From Holophagales bacterium (GTDB lineage Bacteria; Acidobacteriota; Thermoanaerobaculia; UBA5066): a DNA stretch of 64,000 nt. The notes beneath the pieces are model-generated. The model saw nothing but the letters and a program-made list of their open reading frames with translations. It made no database searches and was not told the origin of the DNA. The stretch covers positions 186,001-250,000 of the forward strand of contig JADKBZ010000005.1 in the NCBI GenBank assembly GCA_016714815.1, in the 5' to 3' direction. This document shows, in pieces, positions 35,312 through 43,892 of this stretch (within the stretch, counting starts at the first letter, position 1; every line of letters begins with the position of its first letter). The translations under genes and the position numbers were made by a program.

Positions 35312-36604
35312 ATGGCCCGCTCGAAGCCCGCCGCGACGGCCTCGCCCGCCCCCGGGTACTTCGTGTCGGAGTTCCTGAGCCTTCCCGTCCTCGACGTCGC
35401 GCGCGAGCGGGTCGGCCGGATCCGGGACCTCGTCGTGGAGACCGGGTCGAAGTCCCCTTTCCCGCGCGTGACCGGCCTTCTCCTTCGCGAGGGCTTCGAG
35501 AGCTTCGTCCTTCCGTGGGACGACGTCGCCATCTTCGTCCACGGCTCGGTCCGCACCCGGCTCTCCCGCGCGGACGTGATCCACCGGGCCCCGGAGGAGG
35601 ACGAGATCCTCCTCGCGCTCCACCTCCTCGACAAGCAGATCGTCGACATCGCCGGCGTCAAGGTCGTGCGGGTCAACGACCTCAAGCTCGACTTCGTGGA
35701 GGGCGACCTCGTCCTGACGGCCGCCGACGTCGGCGTCCGGGGAATCCTGCGGCGCGTCTTCGGCGTCGGCATGACCCCGCGCGGCGGGCGCTGGTCCGAC
35801 GCGTCGCTGCCGTCGCGCCTCATACCCTGGGACTCGATGCAGCCGATCCACCCGAAGCTCGACCGCCTGCAGACGACCCTCCCTCAGGAAAAGCTCCGGC
35901 GCCTCCACCCGGCCGACATCGCCGAGCTCATCGCCCAGGTCTCGATGAAGGAGGGAGCCGACGTCTTCCGCAAGCTCGACGTCGAGACGGCGGCCCAGAC
36001 GCTTCACGAGCTGGAGCCGGAGCTGCAGGTCGAGCTGATCGAGGAGCTGCCCCCCGAGCAGGCGTCGGACATCCTCGAGCAGATGCCCGCCGACGAAGCC
36101 GCCGACATCCTCGGCGACCTCGAAGGCGAAGAAGTTCGCGGTCTCGTCAAGCTGATGGAGAAGGACGCCGCAGAGGACGTCACCGAGCTCCTCGTCCACG
36201 ACGAGGACACGGCCGGCGGCATGATGGGGACCGACTACATCACCTTCCCCGTCGGCACGACGGTGGCCGAGGCCTTCGGCCGCCTGCGGGTCCTGGCCCG
36301 GGACGCCGAGCTCATCACCGACGTCTTCGTCGTCGGGCCGCACGAGGAGCTCCTCGGATCGCTGTCGCTGCGCGACCTCCTCGCGGCGGCGGACGACGAG
36401 CCGCTCGAGCAGGTGATGAGGGTCCCGCCCCGAAGCGTCGCCGCGGAGCTGCCGGCCAGGGACGTCATCGAGCTGATGGCGAAATACGACCTGCTCGAGC
36501 TCCCCGTGACGGGCCTCGACGGCGGGCTCATCGGGACGATCGCCATCGAGGACGTCGTGGCGTGCCTCTACCCGCGGGAACGGATTCGCCGGAGGCTTCG
36601 TTGA
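35312..36604 (+). CDS. PRC-barrel / MgtE_N / CBS-domain protein
   Basis: A 430-residue soluble protein. Residues 15-175 resemble PRC-barrel-type beta segments (VGRIRDLVVETGSKSPFPRV, VAGVKVVRVNDLKLDF-like). Residues 200-300 are MgtE_N helical repeats (LRRLHPADIAELIAQVS, EELPPEQASDILEQMP, ADEAADILGDLEGEEV). Residues 305-425 hold two CBS motifs ending GTIAIEDVVACLYPRERIRR. MgtE_N and CBS are the cytoplasmic Mg2+-sensing parts of MgtE channels, but no MgtE membrane domain follows. Instead the gene overlaps an Nramp-like transporter by four bases (TTGA), so it probably senses metal for that partner. Confidence 0.85.
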   Translation: MARSKPAATASPAPGYFVSEFLSLPVLDVARERVGRIRDLVVETGSKSPFPRVTGLLLREGFESFVLPWDDVAIFVHGSVRTRLSRADVIHRAPEEDEILLALHLLDKQIVDIAGVKVVRVNDLKLDFVEGDLVLTAADVGVRGILRRVFGVGMTPRGGRWSDASLPSRLIPWDSMQPIHPKLDRLQTTLPQEKLRRLHPADIAELIAQVSMKEGADVFRKLDVETAAQTLHELEPELQVELIEELPPEQASDILEQMPADEAADILGDLEGEEVRGLVKLMEKDAAEDVTELLVHDEDTAGGMMGTDYITFPVGTTVAEAFGRLRVLARDAELITDVFVVGPHEELLGSLSLRDLLAAADDEPLEQVMRVPPRSVAAELPARDVIELMAKYDLLELPVTGLDGGLIGTIAIEDVVACLYPRERIRRRLR

Positions 36605-37890
36605 CGGAGAAGATCCCGCGCGAAACAGCCCTCCCGAAGGCGTTCCGCCCGTTCGCGGCGAGGGCCGCCGCCTTCCTGGCGATCGTCGGCCCCGGCTTCA
36701 TCACCGCCAACGTCGACAACGATGCCGGCGGCATCGCCACCTACTCGATGGCCGGGGCGCACTTCGGCTACTCGCTCCTCTGGGTCCTCCTCCCGGTCAC
36801 CCTCGCGCTCATCGTCGTCCAGGAGATGTCCGCACGGCTCGGGGCGATCACCGGCAAGGGCCTGGCCGACCTCATCCGGGAGAACTTCGGCCTGAGGGCC
36901 ACCTTCTACCTCCTGATGGCGCTCCTCCTCACCGACATCGGCAACACCGTGGCCGAGTTCGCCGGGTGGGCCGCCGCGATGGAGGTCTTCGGAGTCCCGC
37001 GGATCATCTCCGTCCCGATCGGCGCGTTCGTCGTCTGGTGGATGATCGTGAAGGGGACGTACCGGGTCGTCGAGAAGATCTTCCTCGTCGCCTGCACCGT
37101 CTACTTCACCTACGTCGTCTCGGCGCTCCTGGCGCGCCCCAGCTGGAGCGAGGTCGTAAGGCAGACGTTCGACCCGCGCGTCCAGGGAGATACCGCGTGG
37201 CTCCTGATGATCATCGGCATCGTCGGGACGACGATCGCCCCCTGGATGCAGTTCTACCTGCAGTCCTCGATCGTCGAGAAGCGGATCGGCCCGGACGAGT
37301 ACGGGATCTCGCGCTGGGACGTCATCGTCGGCTGCGTCATGGCGGCCATCGTGGCGTTCTTCATCGTCGTGGCGTGCGGCGCGACGCTCCACCCCCGCGG
37401 GATCCAGATCCACGGCGCGGAAGAGGCGGCGCTCGCCCTGGAACCCCTGGCCGGCTCGTGGGCGAAGACCCTCTTCGCCCTCGGGCTCGCCAACGCCTCG
37501 CTCTTCGCGGCCTCCATCCTGCCGCTGGCGACGGCCTACTCCATCTGCGAGGGGCTCGGCTTCGAGGCGGGCGTGAACAAGACCTGGAGCGAGGCGCCCG
37601 AGTTCCTCGGTCTCTACACGCTCATGATCGCCATCGGCGCCGGGACGATCCTGCTCCCCGGAATCCCCCTATTCCCCATCCTCTTCCTCTCGCAGGTCCT
37701 CAACGGCCTGCTCCTGCCGTTCGTCCTCGTCTTCATGATCCTCCTCATCAACAAGGAGGAGCTGATGGGCGACTACGTCAACGGCCGCTTCTGGAACGTC
37801 GTCGCCTGGGGAACGACCGGGATCATGGGAGTCCTGATGCTCGCCCTCGTCGTCACCACGATCTTCCCGGGGCTCGCCGGGGGGCACTGA
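36601..37890 (+). CDS. Nramp-family divalent metal transporter with atypical site
   Basis: A 429-residue membrane protein with about 11 helices and Nramp-like order: GPGFITANVDNDAGGIATYS in TM1, LTDIGNTVAEFAGW, and IVGTTIAPWMQFYLQSSIVE in TM6. Canonical Mn2+ transporters have DPGN in TM1 and MPH in TM6; here these read NVDNDAGG and WMQFYLQ, so metal choice probably differs. Overlap with the MgtE_N/CBS gene favours Mg2+ transport, as in the Nramp-related magnesium transporters; that is inference. The start TTG (36601) overlaps the upstream stop. Membrane helices near the C-terminus end FPGLAGGH. Confidence 0.85.
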   Translation: MTEKIPRETALPKAFRPFAARAAAFLAIVGPGFITANVDNDAGGIATYSMAGAHFGYSLLWVLLPVTLALIVVQEMSARLGAITGKGLADLIRENFGLRATFYLLMALLLTDIGNTVAEFAGWAAAMEVFGVPRIISVPIGAFVVWWMIVKGTYRVVEKIFLVACTVYFTYVVSALLARPSWSEVVRQTFDPRVQGDTAWLLMIIGIVGTTIAPWMQFYLQSSIVEKRIGPDEYGISRWDVIVGCVMAAIVAFFIVVACGATLHPRGIQIHGAEEAALALEPLAGSWAKTLFALGLANASLFAASILPLATAYSICEGLGFEAGVNKTWSEAPEFLGLYTLMIAIGAGTILLPGIPLFPILFLSQVLNGLLLPFVLVFMILLINKEELMGDYVNGRFWNVVAWGTTGIMGVLMLALVVTTIFPGLAGGH

Positions 37891-38023
37891 GGCCGGTCTC
37901 ACCGTCTTCCGGTGGGCGCCGAGCAGCTCGCCGCGGGCGATGGTGGAAAGGACGATCGCCCCTCGAGAGAGCCGTGAACTCTTCGCACGCTCCCACCCCC
38001 GGGGCCGATCTCTCGTCGAGGTC

Positions 38024-39028
38024 TCAGTCCACCCCGAACGACATCAGCTCCACCGGGGCCGAAGACAGGATGAGCTGGCCGATCCTCACGCCGGAGTACT
38101 CCGTGAACCAGAGGTTGCCGTCGGGACCGGAGACGATGCCGTAAGGGGCGCTGTTCGCCGTCGGCATCGGCAACTCGGTGACGACTCCGGCTGTCGTGAT
38201 CCGCCCGATCCCGTTGCCGTCGGTCTCCGTGAACCAGAGATTGCCGTCGGGACCGGAGGTGATGCCGGTGGGGCCGCTGCCCGCCGTCGGGATCACGAAT
38301 TCGGTGACGACTCCGGCTGTCGTGATCCGCCCGATCCTGTTGCCGAGGTACTCCGTGAACCAGAGGTTGCCGTCGGGACCGGAGGTGATGCCCCTGGGCT
38401 CGCTGGCGGGAGTCGGGACCGGGAACTCGGTGATGACTCCCTCCGTCGTGATCCGCCCGATCCTGACGCCGGTGGTCTCGGTGAACCAGAGATTGCCGTC
38501 GGGACCGGCAGTGATGCCGTAGGGGTGACTGTTCGCCGTCGGGATCGGAAACTCGGTGATGACTCCGGCGGTCGAGATTCGCCCGACCTTGTTGCCGTTC
38601 CCCTCCGTGAACCAGAGGTTGCCGTCGGGACCGGCAGTGATGTCCCAGGGGTAGCTGCCGAACGTCGGGATCGGGAACGTGGTGACGACTCCCGCCGTCG
38701 TGATCCGTCCGATCTTGCTGCCGAGGGACACCGTGAACCAGAGGTTGCCGTCGGGACCGGAGGTGATCTGCCCCGGGTATCCCGCTGTCGGGAACTCGGT
38801 GACGACTCCCGCTGTCGTGATCCGCCCGATCTTGCCGCCGCCGTACTCCGTGAACCACAGCTCGCCGTCTGGGCCGGGCGTGATGCCAGCGGGGCTGCTC
38901 GCGGCCGTTGGAATCGAGAACTCGTTGATCGTTGCAGCCCCGGCCGGCGCCGAGAGAAGCGCGATCGCCAGTCCCGGGACGGCGAGGAGAGACCTCTGCG
39001 GCCTCTTCTCCGTGGACACTCCGCTCAT
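38024..39028 (-). CDS. Exported Vgb-type beta-propeller protein
   Basis: A 334-residue protein with a signal peptide (LLAVPGLAIALLSAPAGAA) followed by seven near-identical repeats of about 40 residues. The repeated core is GPDGNLWFTE...IGRITTAGV. This matches the virginiamycin B lyase (Vgb)/NHL-like propeller class, seven blades fitting one closed propeller. A streptogramin-lyase activity is not implied: many exported members are uncharacterised. The ATG at 39028 follows GGAGGGAAGCAAGT. Repeats are conserved at DNA level, so recent unit exchange is likely. It is the last core gene before the integrated element. Confidence 0.8.
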   Translation of the reverse strand: MSGVSTEKRPQRSLLAVPGLAIALLSAPAGAATINEFSIPTAASSPAGITPGPDGELWFTEYGGGKIGRITTAGVVTEFPTAGYPGQITSGPDGNLWFTVSLGSKIGRITTAGVVTTFPIPTFGSYPWDITAGPDGNLWFTEGNGNKVGRISTAGVITEFPIPTANSHPYGITAGPDGNLWFTETTGVRIGRITTEGVITEFPVPTPASEPRGITSGPDGNLWFTEYLGNRIGRITTAGVVTEFVIPTAGSGPTGITSGPDGNLWFTETDGNGIGRITTAGVVTELPMPTANSAPYGIVSGPDGNLWFTEYSGVRIGQLILSSAPVELMSFGVD

Positions 39029-39207
39029 ACTTGCTTCCCTCCGCTTTCGCACCCGGCCATCAACCTGACAGTCTAGGCCTCGCCGGGACGGCCTGCGTCG
39101 TGGCTCCGACGGATCGAAATCCAGGGGCCGTGGGCCGCAAGAATCGAAACGGCCCCGCGGGTACGGGGCCGACAGCAGCGAAGTCTTTCCATTCGAGGGT
39201 TTTAAGT

Positions 39208-39252
39208 TGGTGCGCCCAGGAGGACTTGAACCCCCAACCTCTTGATCCGTAG
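39208..39252 (-). pseudogene. 3'-half tRNA-Arg fragment (probable attachment-site scar)
   Basis: On the minus strand, a sequence matches the 3' half of tRNA-Arg(ACG): anticodon loop CTACGGA with the 3' stem TCAAG, a T-arm GGGGGTTCAAGTCCTCC, acceptor strand TGGGCGC, discriminator A and CCA (39208-39210). The 5' half is absent: upstream sequence lacks the complementary GCGCCCA acceptor strand and the D-arm. Such 3'-end copies are what tRNA-targeting integrases leave at one end of an element, while the intact tRNA survives at the other. Confidence 0.7.
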
Positions 39253-39430
39253 TGACTTAGCTCGTCTCTGGCCATCCGCAGATACCTCCAGATCAAGGGC
39301 TTGTACCACAGGTCGAAATGTCCGGGGGCATCCGAAGATGGCTGTTGACGGGCCAACTAGCACCGAACCAGCACCGCTGTTTCCGAGATGAACTATCCGG
39401 GATTTCCGGAGGGTTCGGCCGCGACCTCGA

Positions 39431-39461
39431 TCGAGCTATCAAGGATTCCTTGATAGCTCGA
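39431..39461. repeat. 31-bp perfect palindrome
   Basis: Arms of 15 bp, TCGAGCTATCAAGGA (39431-39445) and TCCTTGATAGCTCGA (39447-39461), around a single central T. The near-continuous symmetry is unlike a transcription terminator and suits a dimeric protein site (operator, resolution or replication site). It lies 179 bases inside the tRNA scar and 288 bases upstream of the pyrophosphatase gene. Confidence 0.6.
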
Positions 39462-39748
39462 CGGTCATCGACCGATCACGCGCCACGATGGTCCGGAATC
39501 TGGCAGCTTCGCGATAAGCCCGAGCGCCGCGAGGCTATCGAGGACGCCTTCCAGGGGGCGACGAACGGCGCGTGGCATCTCTCTGCCGGAGTGGACTCTG
39601 GTGTTGCGCCCCTGAGCACGAAGATGGTTCCACCAATCCGTCGATGTGCTGTCAGGACTTCCTGCCGCGGCCGTAACGCGCGGGTAAGGGCTTCGGGGAA
39701 TGCAACGTCTCAATTGACGGCACCCTTATCTTCTGCAAGGTTGGCGTC

Positions 39749-40360
39749 ATGCTGCACGACCTCACGTTCGGGACGACCAACCCGGCGAAGCTGAATCAAG
39801 TCCGCGGCGTCCTCGAGCCTCTCGGCATCACCGTCCACGGTCTCACCGAGGCGGACCGCTCCATTGACGCGCCGGAGGATGGCGAGACGGTGTCCGAGAA
39901 CGCCCGGATGAAGGCGCGCGCATACGGCAGCGCCCTCCAGCGGCCAGTGCTCTCGATGGACAACGCCCTGTTCTTCAAGGGGCTCGCCGACAGCGAGCAG
40001 CCCGGGCTCCACGTCCGTCGCATCCCCGGGTTCGACACCCGGCCGACCGACGCAGACCTCCTCGCGCACTATGCCGCACTCGTCACGCGCTTCGGTGGGG
40101 AGATGCAGGCGTGGTGGGACTACGCGCTCGCGCTCGCGATGCCCGATGGTGCGCTCTACGAGACGCGCTTCCCGTCCCCACGGCGCTTCGTCGTCCCAGG
40201 GAGCGCGAAGATCACGCCCGGCTACCCGCTCGAGTCGATTCAAGTTGACCCTGTCTCGGGTTCGTTTGTCTCCGACATGGACGAGCGCGAGCAGGCCGCC
40301 TTCTGGCAGCGTGAGATCGGACAGCCAATACGCACATTCATTGAGGGGCTCCCGATCTGA
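39749..40360 (+). CDS. Non-canonical purine NTP pyrophosphatase (RdgB/HAM1-like)
   Basis: A 203-residue protein of the ITPase (Maf/HAM1) fold. N-terminal FGTTNPAKLNQVRGVLEPLG is the family's TxNxxK nucleotide-binding motif. DGETVSENARMKARAYG matches the E(N)A..KA helix, and VLSMDNALFF corresponds to the catalytic SDDSGL region, altered here to SMDNALF. It would hydrolyse ITP/dITP/XTP to monophosphates. The altered Asp segment and divergent C-terminus (QREIGQPIRTFIEGLPI) suggest an accessory paralogue rather than the housekeeping copy. It is the first gene inside the element. Confidence 0.72.
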   Translation: MLHDLTFGTTNPAKLNQVRGVLEPLGITVHGLTEADRSIDAPEDGETVSENARMKARAYGSALQRPVLSMDNALFFKGLADSEQPGLHVRRIPGFDTRPTDADLLAHYAALVTRFGGEMQAWWDYALALAMPDGALYETRFPSPRRFVVPGSAKITPGYPLESIQVDPVSGSFVSDMDEREQAAFWQREIGQPIRTFIEGLPI

Positions 40361-40491
40361 CAATCCGCATGGTTGCACTCAGGCGGTCGGATGAGAGCTT
40401 AGGGCGGGGACCCCGACGCCTGCATGCGCACGACGATGCTCGCGTGGTGCCAAAGTGATACAATTCATCTAAGCGACCACACCAATAACGA

Positions 40492-42279
40492 ATGGGGTTC
40501 TACATACGGAAATCAATTTCGGTAGGGCCGTTCCGCTTCAACCTATCGAAGTCAGGTATTGGAACGTCCATCGGTGTCCGAGGGTTTCGTGTAGGAGGCG
40601 GCCCACGAGGGAACTACGTCCATATGGGACGATATGGCCTCTACTACCGGCAAACGCTTTCTGCGCCATCACAGCGTCGCCGGTTGTCACCTGCTGGAGG
40701 GGAGGCACCGACGGTGCAGGGGCTTGGCCCGTTCATGCCCGTCGAGTCGGCCACCGCAGACAATCTAAGCTCAGCTGATTCGGAAGCACTGCTTCAGGAG
40801 ATTCGCCAGAAGCGATCGCGGTTTCCGTTCTTCCCGCTCGTTCTTGGCGTGTCGATCGTCGGGCTCGCATCGCTGGCGAGTCAGAAGGAGCTATCGGCAT
40901 GGGTTGTCCCAGCGCTCACGCTCGCCGCCGTTGCCTGCGTAGCTGCCTGGATGCAGGACCGCGTGAGGAAGACCGTCGTCCTCTTCTACGACTTCGACCC
41001 AGATGCTGAGCGAAGATTTCAGTCCCTCCATGACGCCGTCCACGAGCTGAAGGACGTGAGTGCACTATGGATTATCGAATCGGCAGCCGATGTCCACGAC
41101 TGGAAGCGCAACGCCGGAGCGAAGCGAACGATCAAGCGGCTGACGACAAGACCGAAGCTCTCACGCCCGCCGAACATCAAGACGAACATCGACATCCCGA
41201 CGCTGAAGTCGCACGCGCAGTCCCTGCACTTCATGCCTGACCGGCTTCTTGTGTTCGAAGGATCAACGTGCGGCGCAGTTGCGTACGACGAGCTCAGCGT
41301 TGAAATCTCTCCGACACGATTCATCGAAGACGGTTCGGTCCCGGCAGATGCTGAGATAGTTGATCACACTTGGCGTTATCCGAATCGTTCCGGGGGACCT
41401 GACGCTCGATTCAATGGGAACAGGAAGATCCCCATCGCTCTCTACGACCTGGTGGTTCTATCAAGCCCCTCGGGCCTTAGGGCGGAATACCACGTCTCGC
41501 GAAGAGGGGCAGCGATGAAGCTTCAAGAGGCGGTGCGAATCGCCGGCATTGGCCACTCCGAGCCGACTCAGTCAGTGATCATCAATGGCCAAGAAGGAGG
41601 TGGCCCAGACGCGCTACCAGCCGTTACATTCACTGACACAGCCTCCGCTCTACTGGACCAACTTTCGGCAGCGCTGACGGTTCTCAACCAGAGGTTCAAC
41701 CCGCCTATGCCGGAGGAGCCTTCCTGGAAGGAGGCGGTGCGGTCGGCGAGCGACCAAATTCTCGCGGCGGCCAGCGCCAATGAAAGGCTCCAGCCGACGA
41801 CATCCCTTGAGCCCGTTCATCAGCTATTGCGTCAATCGTTCGCCGAGTACGCGCATGTAGCATCGCGCCTGATTGTCGCCCTCGACCACTTCGACACTAA
41901 CGCGCTAACCGACTTGGGAGAGCACTACGCTCGGGCCGAGAAGTACATGCAAGAAGCCACAGCGAAGCTCTCGGCTCAGCGCGACGCGATCATGGACGAG
42001 GCGAAGGCCAACCCCGTTCCCTTTGAGGTCGAGATCGCGAACGTTGATGGCGTAGCCGGGGCTGATCCTCTGGAGGACGTGGCCATCAGGCTGATTCGTC
42101 AGTCGGGAAAAGCGTCAGCGTCGTTGCTCCAACGTCACCTCGAAATCGGGTATACGCGAGCAGCTCGCATTCTCGATCTTCTGGAGATGAAGGGCTTCAT
42201 TGGTCCGGCAGATGGCGTTAGTCCACGGGTGATAATGAAGAGTCGCGACACAACACCAAGGACGACGACGCTTGTCTGA
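40492..42279 (+). CDS. DUF4236 membrane protein with C-terminal FtsK-gamma-like winged helix
   Basis: A 595-residue protein. Residues 1-55 (FYIRKSISVGPFRFNLSKSG, GVRGFRVGGGPRGNYVHMG) are a clear DUF4236 domain. Residues about 105-150 form two transmembrane helices (FFPLVLGVSIVGLASLA; VVPALTLAAVACVAAWM). A soluble middle of about 370 residues follows. The end (LIRQSGKASASLLQRHLEIG, YTRAARILDLLEMKGFIGP) matches the FtsK gamma domain, a winged helix that reads polar DNA motifs in FtsK/SpoIIIE. There is no ATPase motor in this protein. It might tether DNA at the membrane; that is inference. Codon use is less GC-rich than in core genes. Confidence 0.78.
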   Translation: MGFYIRKSISVGPFRFNLSKSGIGTSIGVRGFRVGGGPRGNYVHMGRYGLYYRQTLSAPSQRRRLSPAGGEAPTVQGLGPFMPVESATADNLSSADSEALLQEIRQKRSRFPFFPLVLGVSIVGLASLASQKELSAWVVPALTLAAVACVAAWMQDRVRKTVVLFYDFDPDAERRFQSLHDAVHELKDVSALWIIESAADVHDWKRNAGAKRTIKRLTTRPKLSRPPNIKTNIDIPTLKSHAQSLHFMPDRLLVFEGSTCGAVAYDELSVEISPTRFIEDGSVPADAEIVDHTWRYPNRSGGPDARFNGNRKIPIALYDLVVLSSPSGLRAEYHVSRRGAAMKLQEAVRIAGIGHSEPTQSVIINGQEGGGPDALPAVTFTDTASALLDQLSAALTVLNQRFNPPMPEEPSWKEAVRSASDQILAAASANERLQPTTSLEPVHQLLRQSFAEYAHVASRLIVALDHFDTNALTDLGEHYARAEKYMQEATAKLSAQRDAIMDEAKANPVPFEVEIANVDGVAGADPLEDVAIRLIRQSGKASASLLQRHLEIGYTRAARILDLLEMKGFIGPADGVSPRVIMKSRDTTPRTTTLV

Positions 42280-42320
42280 TCTGACTGTAGGCGTGGACGG
42301 CACCGTTTAGTAAGCCCTTG

Positions 42321-43673
42321 CTACGTCTGCGACCGCTCGATGAGATTGAGAATCGCAGACACTCTCCCCGTCGCGGCGTGGAGCTCGAGGTTCGGGCGGG
42401 CGATCGTCGGGTCGGGTGGGTTCTCCGCAAGGAACCAGACTGACCCCTCCGGGGACGCGGCGACCCAGCCGGCGGGCGCGAGGGCGTACGTGGAGTCTCT
42501 GCCGCGGCTGCGGATCTGCGCGGCGAGGGCGGTGAGACGGTCGAGGGGGCGGCGGTGGATCGGGTCTGTGACCGTGATGAGGACACGGAAGGAGTCGAAG
42601 CCCGTGAGCTTCGAGAGGAGCTGGGGGCGCACGATGAGCTGCTCGTACGCCTCGACCTTTCGTCGTCCGAAGCGCGCCACGGGCTCCGTCCCGCGGTCGT
42701 GCTCCCCGAAGATGAGGATGGGCTCCCGGCCGAAGGGAGCTGCGACGAGGATGAAGTCCGGCTGCGGGAGGCTACTTCCGTTCACCTCGAGCGGGAAAGG
42801 CCGCGCGAAGGCGCAGGAGAACACCACCCCGAGGCCGTAGCTGCGCCGGAGGGCGACGAGGAGGCTGCCGATCTCGCGCTGGTGCGGGAGGAAGGGCGGC
42901 GTCCCCGGTGAGTGAAGGACGAGCCCCTCGCGGGACTGCTGACGCAGCACTTCTCGGACGAGGCGCTCGCTCGACGTCCCGACCGCCTCGGCAGTGATCG
43001 CGTCGAATGCCCAGCGAAGCGCTCGCGACGTCGGTAGGACGTAGCGCGGGTGGCCACCCCGGAGTGCGCGCTCCTCGAAGAGGCTCACCCACCCGGCGCG
43101 CCCCAAGCGACGCATCCGCCTTCGGGCCGTGGCGAGCTGACCGGGAAAGTGGAGCCCGGCGATCTGCCCGTATGAGAGGATGCGGCAGAGGGCCAGCGAG
43201 CGGAGGATCTCGCCGTCGCGGACCTCGAGGCCCTCGGGTGGCGGGATTGGTGCGGTCGACGCGGGCGCTGGCGTGGTGTCGACGGTGGTGTCCTGAACGC
43301 CGGTGCGAACCACGGTCTGCGTAGACGCACCGGGGGGTGGGGCCGTCAAAGGCGTCTGCTGGCCTTCGTATACGGGCTCCACGCCACGCGTCCTACGGAC
43401 CTCGTCTCCTTCGGCCGGTCCGTCGTTGCGCGTTGCCGCCTCCACCGCGGGGGCCGGAACGTCCGGTGCGATTGGGCGCGGGTATGGCTTGGCAGGTGGA
43501 GCTTCGAGGGGATCGTCTGGAGTGGGAGACGGTCGGTCCTCCTCGTCGTCGACGGGGTCCAGATCTGTCGGCATCGGGCACCGGTACGCGAGGTATTCCT
43601 GAAATGCCTCCTCGCGCTCCCGGAGACGGCGGGCGCGGCGGGCAGCGGGGAGGAACTGAGCGCGCAGGCCCAT
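42321..43673 (-). CDS. Replication-relaxation family protein
   Basis: A 450-residue protein. The first 145 residues are Pro/Asp/Glu-rich and disordered. About residues 145-200 form a winged-helix domain (ILRSLALCRILSYGQIAGLH; ATARRRMRRLGRAGWVSLF) typical of the replication-relaxation (MobC-like) family found on plasmids and integrative elements. The remaining 240 residues contain LPQPDFILVAAPFGREPILI and FGEHDRGTEPVARFGRRKVEAYE, resembling the family's nuclease-like C-terminal part. It probably assists plasmid-type replication or mobilisation. The ATG at 43673 is used; the frame is open to 43865 with low-complexity sequence. Convergent with the DUF4236 gene. Confidence 0.72.
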   Translation of the reverse strand: MGLRAQFLPAARRARRLREREEAFQEYLAYRCPMPTDLDPVDDEEDRPSPTPDDPLEAPPAKPYPRPIAPDVPAPAVEAATRNDGPAEGDEVRRTRGVEPVYEGQQTPLTAPPPGASTQTVVRTGVQDTTVDTTPAPASTAPIPPPEGLEVRDGEILRSLALCRILSYGQIAGLHFPGQLATARRRMRRLGRAGWVSLFEERALRGGHPRYVLPTSRALRWAFDAITAEAVGTSSERLVREVLRQQSREGLVLHSPGTPPFLPHQREIGSLLVALRRSYGLGVVFSCAFARPFPLEVNGSSLPQPDFILVAAPFGREPILIFGEHDRGTEPVARFGRRKVEAYEQLIVRPQLLSKLTGFDSFRVLITVTDPIHRRPLDRLTALAAQIRSRGRDSTYALAPAGWVAASPEGSVWFLAENPPDPTIARPNLELHAATGRVSAILNLIERSQT

Positions 43674-43892
43674 AGTGGCGGTGTGGTCAGTGACGTCTCG
43701 ACCGTGGCACGGCACGAGACGAGCCGGAAGACGCGACGGACTTCTTGTGCGCCTCGCGCACCACCGTCTGGCCGCTCCGCCCTCGAAGGTCGCGCGTTCG
43801 CCCCGTGCCCGGGACGCACATAGCGCGCGCGAACGATCGCGTGATGCCGCACCGGGGAACACCATGTCGGCGCATCCTCACCACTCCCGACC

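Larger units (their letters stand above)
39053..39748. other. Junction region without a supported gene
   Basis: About 700 bases at the chromosome/element boundary. It holds the tRNA-Arg fragment at 39208-39252 and a long palindrome at 39431-39461. A minus-strand frame at 39465-39713 ends RPLEGVLDSLAALGLIAKLPDSGPSW, which looks like a winged-helix C-terminus and may be a remnant gene; it has no convincing start or RBS. Confidence 0.5.

Noticed and set aside
38100..39000. Regular repeats that might look like a CRISPR array
   Set aside because: The repeats are in frame, about 120 bases, and encode a beta-propeller; there are no spacers or cas genes.
39060..39356. 98-codon minus-strand open frame
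   Set aside because: It reads through the tRNA-Arg fragment and has no recognised domain.
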